Assembly: GCA_047495785.1 (NCBI GenBank)
Contig: JBLDXI010000001.1
Location: 1,674,001 to 1,738,000, forward strand
Direction of reading: 5' to 3'
DNA: 64,000 nucleotides
Source: Lepidodermella squamata
Taxonomy: Eukaryota; Gastrotricha
Below, piece by piece: positions 46,501 to 58,283 of this stretch; within the stretch, counting starts at the first letter, position 1; every line of letters starts with the position of its first letter. A program made the translations under genes and the position numbers. The notes beneath the pieces are model-generated. The model saw nothing but the letters and a program-made list of their open reading frames with translations. It was not told the origin of the DNA and ran no database searches.

Positions 46501-48853
46501 CTCAGTTTATTTAGTTTCTGAATTTCAGTTACTCAAATAGCTGTAGATTTATTGAGTCATCGTGCTCACTCGTGGGTCATCGTACTCACACATAAAGCTC
46601 TTAAAGCTTAGAGTCTGAGAGTCATCGCACTCACTCGCAGTTGGACCGACTGCGATATCTAATTTTATAGAGATAGAGATTTTTCTCAAGTCCTCGGGAC
46701 TTGTCGATTATCCCACGCACTCCCAGTATAGCGGAAGCCCCGGACAGCCAGAATATTGAGTCCTCGGAAACTTAGAACATACGAGTCGCTATAATATTAT
46801 AACTCAGCCTCTGACTAGGGATCGGTAGTCGCGCCTTTTATATATTTTTACAAGGCGGACACAGGTTGTCGTAGAAAAACAGAAGTGAGTTGCCGCCGGT
46901 TGCACCTAGGCCCAGTCACATATGCAAATAAGATAACGCATAATAAATTAAAAATTCGAAGACTTAGAAGATTGACAATTTTACATCAAAAGTCTATAGA
47001 CTCGTGGCTACGGAGTAGTTTTCATCACCAAGTTGATGTTATATCATTCGCCAATTTAAAATTAATGCGGATCGAAAACATAATAGAAAACGAATAATAT
47101 ATTAGCTATGGCATTTTCAGCTGATTTCCGACTTGGGCATTGGCAAATTCATGAGAAGCTTAATTAGAAGACAAAAATTTAACTATCGCTAGGTAATAAA
47201 AGTGCGCGCAATAAAATTGCGCGAGTTAACGATGGAGCGCGACGTTGGCCACCGTGCGCAAAACGGGTGCGGACACCAGGACAAACAAAAAGTAAAACAC
47301 TAACGGTGGAACGCTTTACGTTCCCCCGTCATTCCAGAAAATTTAGAAAAGGCTGTTTTGCGGTTTTGGGAGAACTAATGAATTTAAATTTATTTCCCCT
47401 AAAATTAAGACCCGTAGTATCAATGCTGTTTAATTCAATTTTTTCAAGCTTTGCTTCATCGGAGAAATGCCTCATGGAAAGGCGCCGCATGAACGAATAA
47501 TTCAGGTAAATTTAATCCAAAATCCAATCTTTTCGAATCGATTCGCCTATTATTTTAATCTTTATTCATAGGCAACAATTTGGCTACTTGGTCTCATGGT
47601 ATGATTGATAGAAAATTACCCGTGGGAAAATTACCGAAAATATTATTCATAGATGTTCGGTGCTATCGTCGGTCGTATTGGATTGATTTTAAATAACGTT
47701 GGGGCTTCATCAAACCAATATCAGCTTCAAATCGACTCCATTCGAATCTACCTCAACCTACAAAAGGTTAATTTCAGGCCAAAAATAGGGAACAATTAAT
47801 AACTGCCTTACTTTTTAGGTGTCTCATGGCTTATACGAGAAAGTGATGCTTTGGTTCGGTTATGCGCACGAAAATCGAGTCCTAGGCGGGGAGGAGAAGG
47901 TTCTGAAGAAGTTGCCCGATAAAATGAAAGCTGAAATAGCTTCAGATCAACATTTAGCCGCGCTTAGGAAAGTCCAACTTTTCGCCGAATTGGATTCAAA
48001 TGTCCTCGTAGATCTCGTCACCTCATTCAAGCTGCAAGTCTTCTCACCAGGGGATTTCGTTTGCAAAAAAGGTCCCTATCGAATCATTCATCAAATCGTT
48101 TAAATTTGATTTTTTTATTGATAATAACAGGCGACATTGGTCGAGAAATGTATGTCGTTAAACGAGGCAATTTGGAAGTGGTCTCGGATGACTGCACTAA
48201 GGTTTTTGTAACCTTGAAAGCTGGATCAGTTTTTGGTGAAATTAGCCTCCTTAATATTCCAGGTTTCGACTAAAGGATTCTATTTTATTTAATTCGAATA
48301 ATCTTTTTTCATTTCAGGTAGTAAAACTGGAAATAGGCGAACAGCAAATGTTCGAAGCAAGGGTTACTCGGATTTATTTTCGCTGTCCAAGGACGATTTA
48401 TACACGTGTTTACAAGACTATCCAGACGCCATGCAGAAGCTGGTTGATAAGGGTCTCGAGATTCTGCGGAAGGAGAACAAAATCGACGAAGATGCGATTA
48501 TCATCAAACAACAAGCTGAGGAGGCGATGCGAAATCGCATGGCGGCCATTGAGCGCGGCATCGAAGAGGCGGAGACGCGTTTCGCTCGGCTGATTGCTGA
48601 CATTGGGGCTTCGCGCAAATCGGCATCTCGGCGGTTAGAGTTGCTCGAGCTGCGTATGGACATACCGCCGGTTGATCTGGCTCATGAGGATGGGCAGCCG
48701 ACCGAGGCGGGGGTTACAGCGCCTACGTCTATGTCTGTTACGCCGGCGTCGAAGGGCGTGTTGGTACGGGGCTTAGGGGCGATTCCGACTGTTCAGCTTT
48801 ACCCTGCCACGCCTACTCAACCAACTGTTGCAAGCCCTATCCAGGAGGAATAA
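43517..48853 (+). CDS. Cyclic-nucleotide-gated cation channel, CNGA-like
   Basis: Nine exons: first from ATG 43517 with uncertain end (donor near 43547), then 43733-44345, 44402-44435, 47449-47505, 47572-47598, 47653-47766, 47819-48071, 48131-48262 and 48318-48853. Exon 2 encodes S1 to S5 ([56 protein letters not shown]); the next ones the pore and S6. The C-linker (LPDKMKAEI) and cNMP-binding domain ([33 protein letters not shown]) follow, then a coiled coil like the CNGA leucine zipper. Such channels open on cAMP or cGMP in sensory cells. The pore reads [12 protein letters not shown] instead of the usual STLTLTTIGE. Exon 5 is only 27 nt; intron 3 is 3.0 kb. Confidence 0.85.
45084..45710. 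mobile_element. TA-flanked inverted-repeat element in CNG intron
   Basis: Ends CCGTAAAAACCG and CGGTTTTTACGG, flanked by TA at 45082-45083 and 45711-45712. The terminal bases and target resemble the element at 28865, so it is probably a related family; 627 bp, no transposase. Confidence 0.65.
46076..46709. mobile_element. Long inverted repeat, 199-bp arms, in CNG intron
   Basis: Arms 46076-46274 and 46511-46709 are reverse complements with only about two mismatches seen (for example at TCTCCATAAAA against TCTCTATAAAA). The 236-bp centre can pair further (GGTCCC...TATATA). Both arms contain short AGTACGATGACTC/GAGTGAGCACGATGACTC repeats. No coding content. Foldback-like element, a different sequence from the 35.9-kb palindrome. 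Confidence 0.75.
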
Positions 48854-49561
48854 TTGACATGGTTAATTGTATGCTTAAATGACGTGATGGTGTCGTAAAA
48901 TTAAACTGTTCATTCTTTGTGCGGTTTGACAGGGTGTCTCATGCGCAGAGCACTTTTATCGAAAATTCTCTTTTCCGCGGCCATTTTTTGTTAAATTAAT
49001 ACTACTATAAAAGTATTTTATATCCTTTCTCAATACCATTTCGCGGGCCAACTCTGCATTTTGAGCCCGGATTCAGAAGAAGCATCGAATTCTGAGTCGG
49101 TTAGGCATAATTGTAGGCTAGTGTTATGGTTAGGATTAGGATTAGAGTTAGGCTTAAGTAGGCTTCGGACATTTCTACATTTCTTTGTTTAGTGTGATTT
49201 GAAGGCCTAATTCTTTTATTTTATTCTATTTTTATACCTTAATGGCGGTTTTTCACCGAAGAAAGGTCAAATTCCTCGCGCGTGGAAAGGATTAGTTACA
49301 ATTTACTGGCAGTAAAGCATCACTCAAGAAGATCGAATAAAAAAAGAGCACCTCGGCGTGGGATTTTTATATTATACTCATTTAACATGAACAAAATCCA
49401 ATCCTATAACATCTGCAAAAAAGGCGAAATTGTCCTAACTCAGTGCATTTTTCATCAACTAGTCTGGCGAAAAAAAACGACTGGAAAAGGTGCGGTTTCA
49501 GTCTTGTTATCCCGAGTTTTACAGAAAGTGTAACAAAAATCTGGGGTTTTAGGTGAAAAGA
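48854..49561. other. Intergenic, CNG channel to esterase J
   Basis: No gene. A few TTAGG words at 49134-49160 are too few and irregular to be a telomeric tract. Confidence 0.4.
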
Positions 49562-51893
49562 ATGTGGTCGATTTTCGGTTTCCTAACTTTGGCCGCGGCA
49601 GTTCTGGCCGACGAAGACGCTGCCCCGGCAGTACCACCGGGACTGGTTACTACTAACTACGGCCAGTTGCAAGGGCGAGAAATAAAACTAGACGACGACA
49701 CTTCAGTCTACGAATTCACCTCAGTGCCATTCGCTAAGCCACCGGTTGGCGAGAACAGATTCCGAAAAACTGTACCAATCACACCTTGGACTGGAATCCT
49801 GGATGCAACAAAACCAACACCGCCCTGTATTCAAAGCACAGATAAAAGGTCCAATGACGTCCTTGCCCTACCGACCAAGGGTCAGGAAGATTGTCTCTAC
49901 CTTAATATTTACGTTCCTAAGACCGCGCTTGATGCCTACTCGAGTGCAGCTCCAGGTTTCTCGCCTCTCAACACCTTTGTCTGGATTCATGGCGGCAGTT
50001 TCACTGGGGGCTCAGCTAATTCCTATAATGGGACCGTCTTCGCGGCGGTTAATAACGTTATTGTCGTCCTGATTCAGTACCGTCTCGGTTCACTAGGTTT
50101 CGCCTATTTGAACTCGACCGATATGCCTGGTAACCAGGCAATGTGGGACCAGTTAGAGGCGTTGAAATTCGTCAGCGAGACAATCGGAGCTTTCGGCGGC
50201 AATTCGAGCTCGGTCACGCTGGGTGGGCAAAGTGCGGGTTCGGTTGCCGTGACCTATCATTTGCTGTCACCCTACAGCCGCAAGTACTTTCAACGCGCCA
50301 TTGTCGCATCAGGCGCCGCCTTTGCACCCTGGGCGATCCATACACCTCAAATTGCAACGCTGTCGACCCAAACTATTCTGCAGGCCATTCAAACAGCTAC
50401 AAAAGCTTGCAATACAACAAATGCGAAATCACCGGCGGCTGATAAGATCAAGTGCCTTAAAGGTGTCGATGCGTCGATTTTCCCACGATTTGACATGGCG
50501 CCGGCTTTACTGGTAAAATTTGATTGGCGATTCTCACTGATTAAAAAGCGGAGCGCTTTCCTAAATTTCTACCTCAAATTCTATTTTCGCGCTCATTTTC
50601 AAATAAATTTATGAAAATTCGATGAATTGAGTTGTTTTAAATTAGGGACTTGCCATGGCTCATACACCTGTGATTGATGGTGACTTTGTCCCCCGCGATC
50701 CTATGGATATGTTGAAAAAGGGTGACTTCTACAACTGCCCGCTTTTGATTGGCGCCACCAGCGACGAAGGTTCCTATTTCCTGCAAGTCACCCCTGAAGG
50801 AAGCACCCTGCTATCGACGACCTCCAATCCTAACAAATCTATCGACTATTTGAATACAACCCACTTCAACAAGCTGCTGGAAGGCGCGTGGAAGGTGTTC
50901 AACGGCGCCCTGTTGCCCATGCACCCAGTGACTCTTGGGGCTCTGTACGCGCATTACTGGCCTGAAAATATGACTAGAAATTCCTGGGGCCTGGACATCA
51001 CTAATGCGGCTAATGCAGCGCTGGGCGACTACGGGCTTCTATGCCCGACTTACGCCTTGGCAGAAAAGGCTGGAACTACCAATCGGAATGTAAAAAAAAA
51101 TTCCAGCATTTATTCAACATTAATTCTGAACCATTTTCAGGTCTATGCCTATTATTACACTCACAGAAGCGAAAATGTAGGTCACGCAGTTTTTATAATT
51201 TAAAAAATATTTTTTTTTAAATTTTTTTTAATTAAATAGAAAAATTTAATTTAATTAAAAAACAAATAAATAAATACAAATTTAATTTAATTAAAAATTT
51301 TTGATTTAATAACAGTCACCTCTGCCGCTATGGATGGGTGTTGCCCATAGCGATGACATGCCCATTGCCTTTGGCCGTCCAGCCGAGAAGAACTGGGGCG
51401 TGGTTAGTTCGAACTATGACGCCGATACTTCACTAAGCTACGTCCTCATGAATTACTGGGCCAATTTCATCAAGCATAGTGACCCGAATGACGACGGCGC
51501 GGGTGTCGCGGCAACTAAGGGCCTCAACTTGCTAGCGTGGCCGACTTTGACGGGTGACAGCAATTGTGACAACCGCTATTTTAACATCAATCACGACAGC
51601 TTGGTGCTGAAAGACGACGAAAGCCAGATTTGCAACATCAAGCTCAAAGATTGCTATGTAAGCAAATTTTGTATATTCCGAGTTCCGAGAAAAATCGAGT
51701 TTTTTCGTAATTTTTAGTTTTGGAATAAATTCTTCCCGACTTTGGCGCAAACGGTTCAAATCACCATGAACGCCATGAAATCAGGTAATTAATGCAGTAA
51801 ATAATTAGGTGAAATATTTAGACTCCTTAATGATTTTCAGCCGCCGAACAATCTAGCACAGCGGCGCCATCAACAACAGCCAAGCCGAATTAG
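49562..51893 (+). CDS. Carboxylesterase J, secreted, divergent intron pattern
   Basis: Six exons: 49562-50512, 50646-51089, 51141-51176, 51316-51657, 51718-51784 and 51841-51893; 630 aa. Signal peptide MWSIFGFLTLAAAVLA. Triad Ser224 (GQSAG), Glu358 (TSDEGS), His488 (GVAHSDD); oxyanion HGGSF. It has no intron at the HGDE or KHG positions used by its neighbours, but has a 36-nt exon, and an extra intron splits the short Ser/Ala/Pro-rich C-terminal tail. The Cys module ends DCYFW. AATAAA 51914-51919. It forms its own lineage in this cluster. Active secreted esterase, substrate unknown. Confidence 0.92.
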
Positions 51894-52269
51894 TCATCGC
51901 CAAATTAAGCCGAAATAAATGGCCGATAAGAATATGAGATATTTTCTAATACCTATTTATTTTAATGCTGAGAATTATTCCATTTTCTAATTGGGTCAAA
52001 ATTTGAAGCAGTAATTTTTGGAATTATCTGGTTACTAATAAAATTTTAATTTTTGCTGCCGTAATTGATTACTTGTTTTTTATTACATTTCAATGAATTT
52101 GGCGCTGAAATCGAATTATCTAGAATCTCATCAAACTGAGCACCTTAATTTTACATTTTTTCCATATTTTTCCGCCGTTGACTGCTAGGCTCGTGCTCAG
52201 GGCGCGTGCAACAATTTACTCGAGCTTAAGATTACAATCTCAGCATTTTTTATGCACCTCAAATAAAAA
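51894..52269. other. Intergenic, esterase J to K
   Basis: AATAAA 51914-51919 ends J. No other feature supported. Confidence 0.4.
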
Positions 52270-54618
52270 ATGAACCCTTTAACCTTCATTTCGGTGATTT
52301 TCTTGGCTCATCTATTCGGCGATTCTTCCGCCCAGCAACTTTCACCTGTTATCACTACGAAATTAGGCCGAGTTCGAGGCCGGTTGGTTGAAGTTCGCGG
52401 AAATTTCCCTGTCTATGAGTTCAGCGGTATTCCATTCGCTGAGCCTCCGATCGGTCGACTTCGTTTTGCTAAACCGGTCGATAAGAAGCCTTGGACCGGG
52501 GTATTAAACGCAACTGAGGCCCCACCTCTATGTCCTCAGACTGATTTTCGTGTTCGGCTTGACATTCCGGACAGTCCTGATCTTCAAAAGGACAAACAGA
52601 TTTCTGAAGATTGCTTATTTCTCTCGATCTGGGTGCCGAAAGTAATATTGGAAGCTGCTAGTAAAAATTCGACGAATAAACAGCTGAGAATCCCAGTTTT
52701 TGTCGCTTTCCATGGCGGGAGCTTTGTCCAGGGTGGAATTGTTTCATCAATCCCTGGCGCCCATTTAGCCGGTTATTCAAACGCCATTGTAATCCACGTT
52801 CAAAGCCGCCTTGGCCTTGTCGGTTTCGCGAATTTCGGCGGTAAAGAGCTGAATTTCGGTCTTTGGGATCAAGTTACAGCCCTGAAATGGATAAACCAAA
52901 ACATAGCCGCATTCGGTGGTGATGCGACTCGGGTGACTATCAACGGCTGGAGCAGTGGCGCCACTACGGTGACCATCCACATTCTGTCACCCTATAGTAC
53001 CAAGTACTACCAACGGGCTATGGTTGAATCTGGTTCGGCTCTTGCAGTTTGGGGGTTCCGTAGTGTTAACGATTCGCGGCAGGTCGGACGAGCGGTTTTC
53101 AATGGAATATCAGCAATGGCTTGCCCTTCAGTCAGCTTCAACTCGCCGCTAGGGGCTAAACTTACCTGCCTCAGAGGCATTCCATTAGCTGGTCTAATGG
53201 CAGCTCAACGATTGGCAATCGCAACATTGGTAAAAAAAAATTGTCAATTATCTTAAGACTGGTTCTTCTACAGCTAACAAATTTTTTTCTTATTCTTTGA
53301 AATTAATCTATCAAAAATGAATTAATTAAGAGAAAATCTAACCGTGGTACAAAATTTCATCAATTTCAATAACTAACCATTTTATTCGGTTATTTGTAAC
53401 TGGTTAGAGTTAGGTTTACCTTAGGGTCAGGGTTACGTTTAATGGGTCTTGAAATTGGGGACTTTCAGGGGACAGATTGGAACTTGGGGAAACTTGGGGA
53501 AACTTGGGGGGAAGTGGGGGGAAGTGAGGAACTGATGGGAAACTTTATATTGGGGACCTGATTGGAATAATTTGGTACTGAATTCACTATCACTTAATCA
53601 ATTAATTAATTAATTAATTTTTTATTTATATTAGGGTGGAAATTTCGCATTCGCTCCAATAATCGACAACGATTTGATTCCTGGAAATCCCGTGGAGTTG
53701 CTGAAAACCGGCAAATTCAACAAGGTGCCACTGCTGATTGGCGCTAATAAGGACGACGGTGCTACAGTTGCCGCTAGTGTCCCAGAAATCGCGAAGATCC
53801 TACCCGTCCCTCGCGGCGATAATCGCGGCAAAAACGTCAATGCTCTGCGGCGCGCTCAGTTCGACACAATGACCCTTGGAGCAGCCAAGTATTTCATTCA
53901 AGTGCTCGGCGGCGATTTGCCAAGCCTGTTGAAAGAGGTGAAGGCCTTTTATTGGCCGCGAGGTTCTAATTTCAAAGGCATCGAAATCGCTCGGTTGATT
54001 TCTGATATAATTGGCGATGTTGGCTTGATTTGCCCCACCTACGACTGGGCTAAGGCTACGGCTGTGTTATCGACTGACGTGTGGGCGTATTATTGGACGT
54101 ACAGGCGGCCGAAAATTGCCTCCCCGCTGTGGATGGGTGCTAATCACGTGACTGAACAGCCGTTTTTCGTTGGAGAGCCGTTCATGGATGTCGCGGATAC
54201 CTATGGCTACACCAGGACTGACCGCCTAGTTAGCAGATCTCTAATCGTCTATGTCACAAATTTCCTTTATTTTGGGTAAAAAAGTCTTTAAATTTTAACT
54301 AAATGCCCTTGAATAACTTTCGCCAGCAATCCAAACGGCAAAACTGCGTCGAATAGGGATATTCCGTTTTCGAAATCGGGTAAAAAGCTGCCGATTTGGC
54401 CGCGCTTGTCTAATCCGAAGAACCAAGACTGCCAGCTCAATTATATGGTTCTCAACGATAACACTATTATCGATCAGCCGTCTATGGCCAGCAACGTCAC
54501 AATTTGCAACTTGAAAGAAAAAGCTTGCCAGGTTCGATTTTTTTGCTGATTTTCGGAGGTCATCATCTTCGTTATCGTGTTTTTTCTTTTTCAGTTCTGG
54601 CGCAACATTTTAGAATAA
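52270..54618 (+). CDS. Carboxylesterase K, secreted, GWSSG with Asp acid
   Basis: Four exons: 52270-53229, 53635-54275, 54327-54531 and 54595-54618; 609 aa. Signal peptide MNPLTFISVIFLAHLFGDSSA. Ser228 in GWSSG, the acid in KDDGAT is Asp361 where most relatives have Glu, and His491 in GANHVTE; oxyanion HGGSF. The usual IQYRLGSLGF strand reads VQSRLGLVGF, a hallmark shared only with L. The region after His has no intron. The last exon adds just seven residues after QFW-type CQFW. The 405-bp first intron has G-rich short repeats (53465-53530) and an AATT tract. AATAAA 54730-54735. Probably active, with a specificity different from A-J. Confidence 0.9.
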
Positions 54619-55463
54619 CGTGGAACTTCGTCAATAAATTTTGCTCTATTTTCTTTAGATGAAAAATTGCTCACCCTGAAATCGATATTTTTATGTTGTA
54701 AAATACCTGTGCTATATTGAAATGAATGGAATAAAATATGCTTTTGGTCTGGATGGCAAGCTTTTTTCATAAACTAGAATTCACAAAATACACGGAAAAA
54801 GGATCAGAAAGTCTAAAATGAGAGTCGAAGTCGAATCTCATACTGGCCAGGAAAATTGGAAATACCATTTGAGAATGGTAATTAGTAATTACTGAACAAT
54901 GAGTGGCAATAATGTCAATGCGGCGAATAAAGGAGTGAGGAGCAATTTGGTCGAACCGGGAAAAATACCGAGATTCACCGAATACCAATCGGTTTCCTCG
55001 GGTTTTCTCCGGTAAATTATCTTATTGCGAAATCGAGGAATCAACGAGTTTTGCGAAAAATCTTGTAACGAAGGTCAACTGGAGGAAAAAGTAAGCACGG
55101 TTCCGATCGGGATGGGATATTGCTGGAAATCTTAGTTCGCAAAATATGTTTTCCGTAGATACTTCCAGCTTCATTGAGCCGATTCATTGAAATTGGGTCA
55201 AATTCGGTGATGACAGCGGCAAAATTTGGGGCAATTCGTTTCAAGCACGTTTTATCTAGAAATGAGAAATGATGAGAAAAATAAGCGCCAAAATTGAAAC
55301 CCGGTACGAAAAAATCCATCCATGCCCCATTATTTTTGTAATTTGAAATATGTTACCATATTTTTATTTCGCTGCGCCTGTGTCTTTGTAGGCACGCGCC
55401 AGAAATCTTGAGAAACTTACTTAGGCCGAGCAGTAATTTGTATTTTATTTTAGAAAATTGGAA
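54619..55463. other. Intergenic, esterase K to L
   Basis: AATAAA at 54730-54735. Reverse-strand frames at 54767-54988 and 55041-55319 show no motifs; nothing else seen. Confidence 0.4.
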
Positions 55464-57971
55464 ATGATTTCATCTTCTTTTTCTGGCCTGGTTTTCGGGT
55501 TAACTCTGCTTCTCACTGAATCGACGGCTACGTACTATGACAAACTATCACCTGTTATCTTGACAAAGACAGGGCGTCTTCGTGGTAGATTAATAGAAAT
55601 ACGGAAAAGGTCGCCGGTTTACGAGTTTAGCGGCGTCCCATTCGCCGAGCCGCCGATTGGTGAACTTCGCTTCGCAAAGGCTGTCGATAAGAAACCATGG
55701 AAAGGAGTGCTAAACGCCACTACCAAGCCTCCTCTTTGTCCTCAAACTGGCTTCCGCTGGCGGCGAGATGTCCCAGATAGTCCTGAGCTTCAAAGGAACA
55801 ACGTAATCTCAGAGGACTGTCTCCTTCTAACAATATGGGCACCGAGGCAAGCTATCATCGAAGCGAAGAATAGCCAATCGAATAAGATCCCGGTTATGGT
55901 CCATTTTCATGGCGGCGGGTTCAGCCAGGGTGGTATCGTATCGTCGATTCCAGGCAGTCATCTCGCAGCTTTCTCCAACTCGATCGTCATCCACGTCCAA
56001 AGTCGCCTGGGTTTGATGGGGTTCGCTTATTTCGGCGGCGGTGATATCAACGTCGGAATTTGGGATCAAATTACAGCCCTGAAATGGATTAATGAAAACG
56101 TGGCCGCGTTTGGTGGCGATAACAAGCGCGTCACTATAAATGGCTTGAGCAGTGGAGCTACGGCTGTAACTATCCATCTACTGTCACCATATAGTGCCAA
56201 GTACTACAAGCATGCGATGGTTGAGTCTGGAACAGCGTTGGCAACTTGGGGTTTCCGAACTATGACTGTTGCGAATTTGATTGGCAAGGCTGTTTTCACG
56301 GCGATTGCAGCTCAGGCTTGCCCGTCGCTGAGTTACGACTCGTCGCCGATTGCTGCGAAATTAGCTTGTCTCAGGGCGATCCCAATCGCAGGGCTGATGA
56401 TTGCTCAAAAATCAGCTTTCGATAGCCTTGTAAGTTAAAGAGTCTTTTGAGAAAGAAAAAGATAGACTTGGGAATAGACTAGAAAAAATAGAAAATTTAA
56501 AAAGGCGAAAATTAACCGTTCAATGAGTTTCCGTTCCAGCCAAACTTTGGAAAATTTTCAGCAATTTCATATTCCAGAACCTTTGAATACTTCAATTTTT
56601 GTTTAAATAATTTATCTAAAAATGCACCTGAATAATTTTGTAAAAATATTTTTGGTACATTCTAGCTTTGCTCCAACTGGTCATTTTTTCTTTAATTCTA
56701 CGTCTCTGGAATAAGACTATCATGGTTTCAAGATAAGTTTTTTCAAAGTGTCCTAATTTCATCCGAACTGTTTTGGGACACGTGAGGTAAGACGCCACTC
56801 TGGTCCGGTTTCAAACGAAAATTTAACCTCACTTTGCAGGAGCGCTGTGACTTTTCACCGGTGTCTGTAATTCATTTCGATTCGAAGCAACCTATTTTTA
56901 CAAAAACTTAGATCTAGAGAATATAACTTTGAATTTGAAACCATTTTTATTCAATTTTCCGAATTATTATTTTAAACTTGTAATTAATTATAGGGTGGGC
57001 CTTATGTTTTCGCGCCTATTCTTGACAACGATTTGATCCCTGGAAACCCGGCTGATCTATTGAAAGATGGAAAATTCAGCAGGGTCTCGCTGTTGATAGG
57101 AGCTAACAAGGACGAGGGCGGCAGTGCAGCGTATGAGGTACCTGAAATCGCCAAACTTCTACCGGTGCCTCTTGCTAACAACAGCGGGAAAGACATCAAT
57201 GCCCTAGGCAGGGCTGAGTTCGATTCAATGCTTCTTGGCGCTGCCAAATATTTCATTCAAGTCATCGGAGGGAATATTTTAAAACTAGTCGAAGCTTTGA
57301 AAGCTTTCTACTGGCCACCTGGAGCTAACTACAAAGGTATCGAAGTTGCTAGGGTGATTACAGACATCATCGGCGATGCTAGCCTGATATGCCCGACCTA
57401 CGACTGGGCCAAGGCAACGTCGGAATACTCCCCCGATGTTTGGACGTACTACTGGACCTACAGGCGGCCGAACATCGCTTCGCCTGAATGGATGGGGGCT
57501 GATCACGTGAGCGAGCAGGCGTTTTTCCTAGGTGAGCCGTTCATGGATGTTGCCGATGCGGATGGCTACACGAAGATGGACCGGAAAGTCAGCCGAGGTT
57601 TGATGACCTATCTAACCAATTTTCTCTACTACGGGTTCGCCTCTTCGAATTTTAAATGCTATCTATGTTGAATCTATATTAATATAGGAATCCTAATGGA
57701 TTGATAAAGGAACACAGGATTGTCCCGTCATCTAAATCGAGAAGATTTGTTCCTTTCTGGCCTCGAATGCCAGATTTCACGAATAAGCAGTGCGCTCTTA
57801 GATATTTCGCCTTGAATGACAAGACAGTGGTACAAAACGTGGGCAATACGACGCTGTGTAACCTGAAGGAGAACGCGTGCCAGGTACCGATTATTTTTTC
57901 GGTAAAATTCTTTTATTTTTTATATTTGATTTAAACAGTTTTGGCGAATCGCGCTTTCGGCTAACAATTAA
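55464..57971 (+). CDS. Carboxylesterase L, secreted, sister of K
   Basis: Four exons: 55464-56429, 56994-57634, 57688-57883 and 57939-57971; 611 aa, exon layout identical to K. Start at ATG 55464, giving the signal peptide MISSSFSGLVFGLTLLLTESTA. Triad Ser229 (GLSSG), Glu363 (KDEGG) and His493 (GADHVSE); oxyanion HGGGF. Shares VQSRLG, PGxHLA, DNDLIPGNP and the WTYRRP block with K. The 564-bp first intron is the longest in this pair. Cys module ends CQFW. The pair probably arose by tandem duplication older than H1-H3. Confidence 0.92.
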
Positions 57972-58283
57972 TTCGACTTGAATGATGAGAAATTTCAATT
58001 ATTATTATTATTCCTAATAATATTATCGCTTACTGATTTTATTTTGATGATTTGCAATGCGCATTGTACCAGAATTAATGTTTCAGTAACTGCCATTTTC
58101 TTCGAAATAAATCGCTATTTTTCTGGTCTAATTCAACACCTTTTTACCTCCTTTTTCCCAAAGCCGGACAGATTATAATAGTAGACTCATATGTGGATTG
58201 AATACGGAATTGGGAGATGAGTCATGCAGAGCCAGACAACATTTGATTTGAAATGCAAGAATTTTGCAAGAATTCCAACCAGC
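57972..58283. other. Intergenic, esterase L to M
   Basis: No element recognised. An in-frame ATG at 58224 precedes the chosen start of M. Confidence 0.35.

Noticed and set aside
49134-49160. TTAGG words suggesting an interstitial telomere
   Set aside because: Only about three irregular units.
53465-53530. G-rich short repeats as a regulatory or quadruplex element
   Set aside because: Irregular, short, inside an intron of esterase K; nothing ties it to a function.
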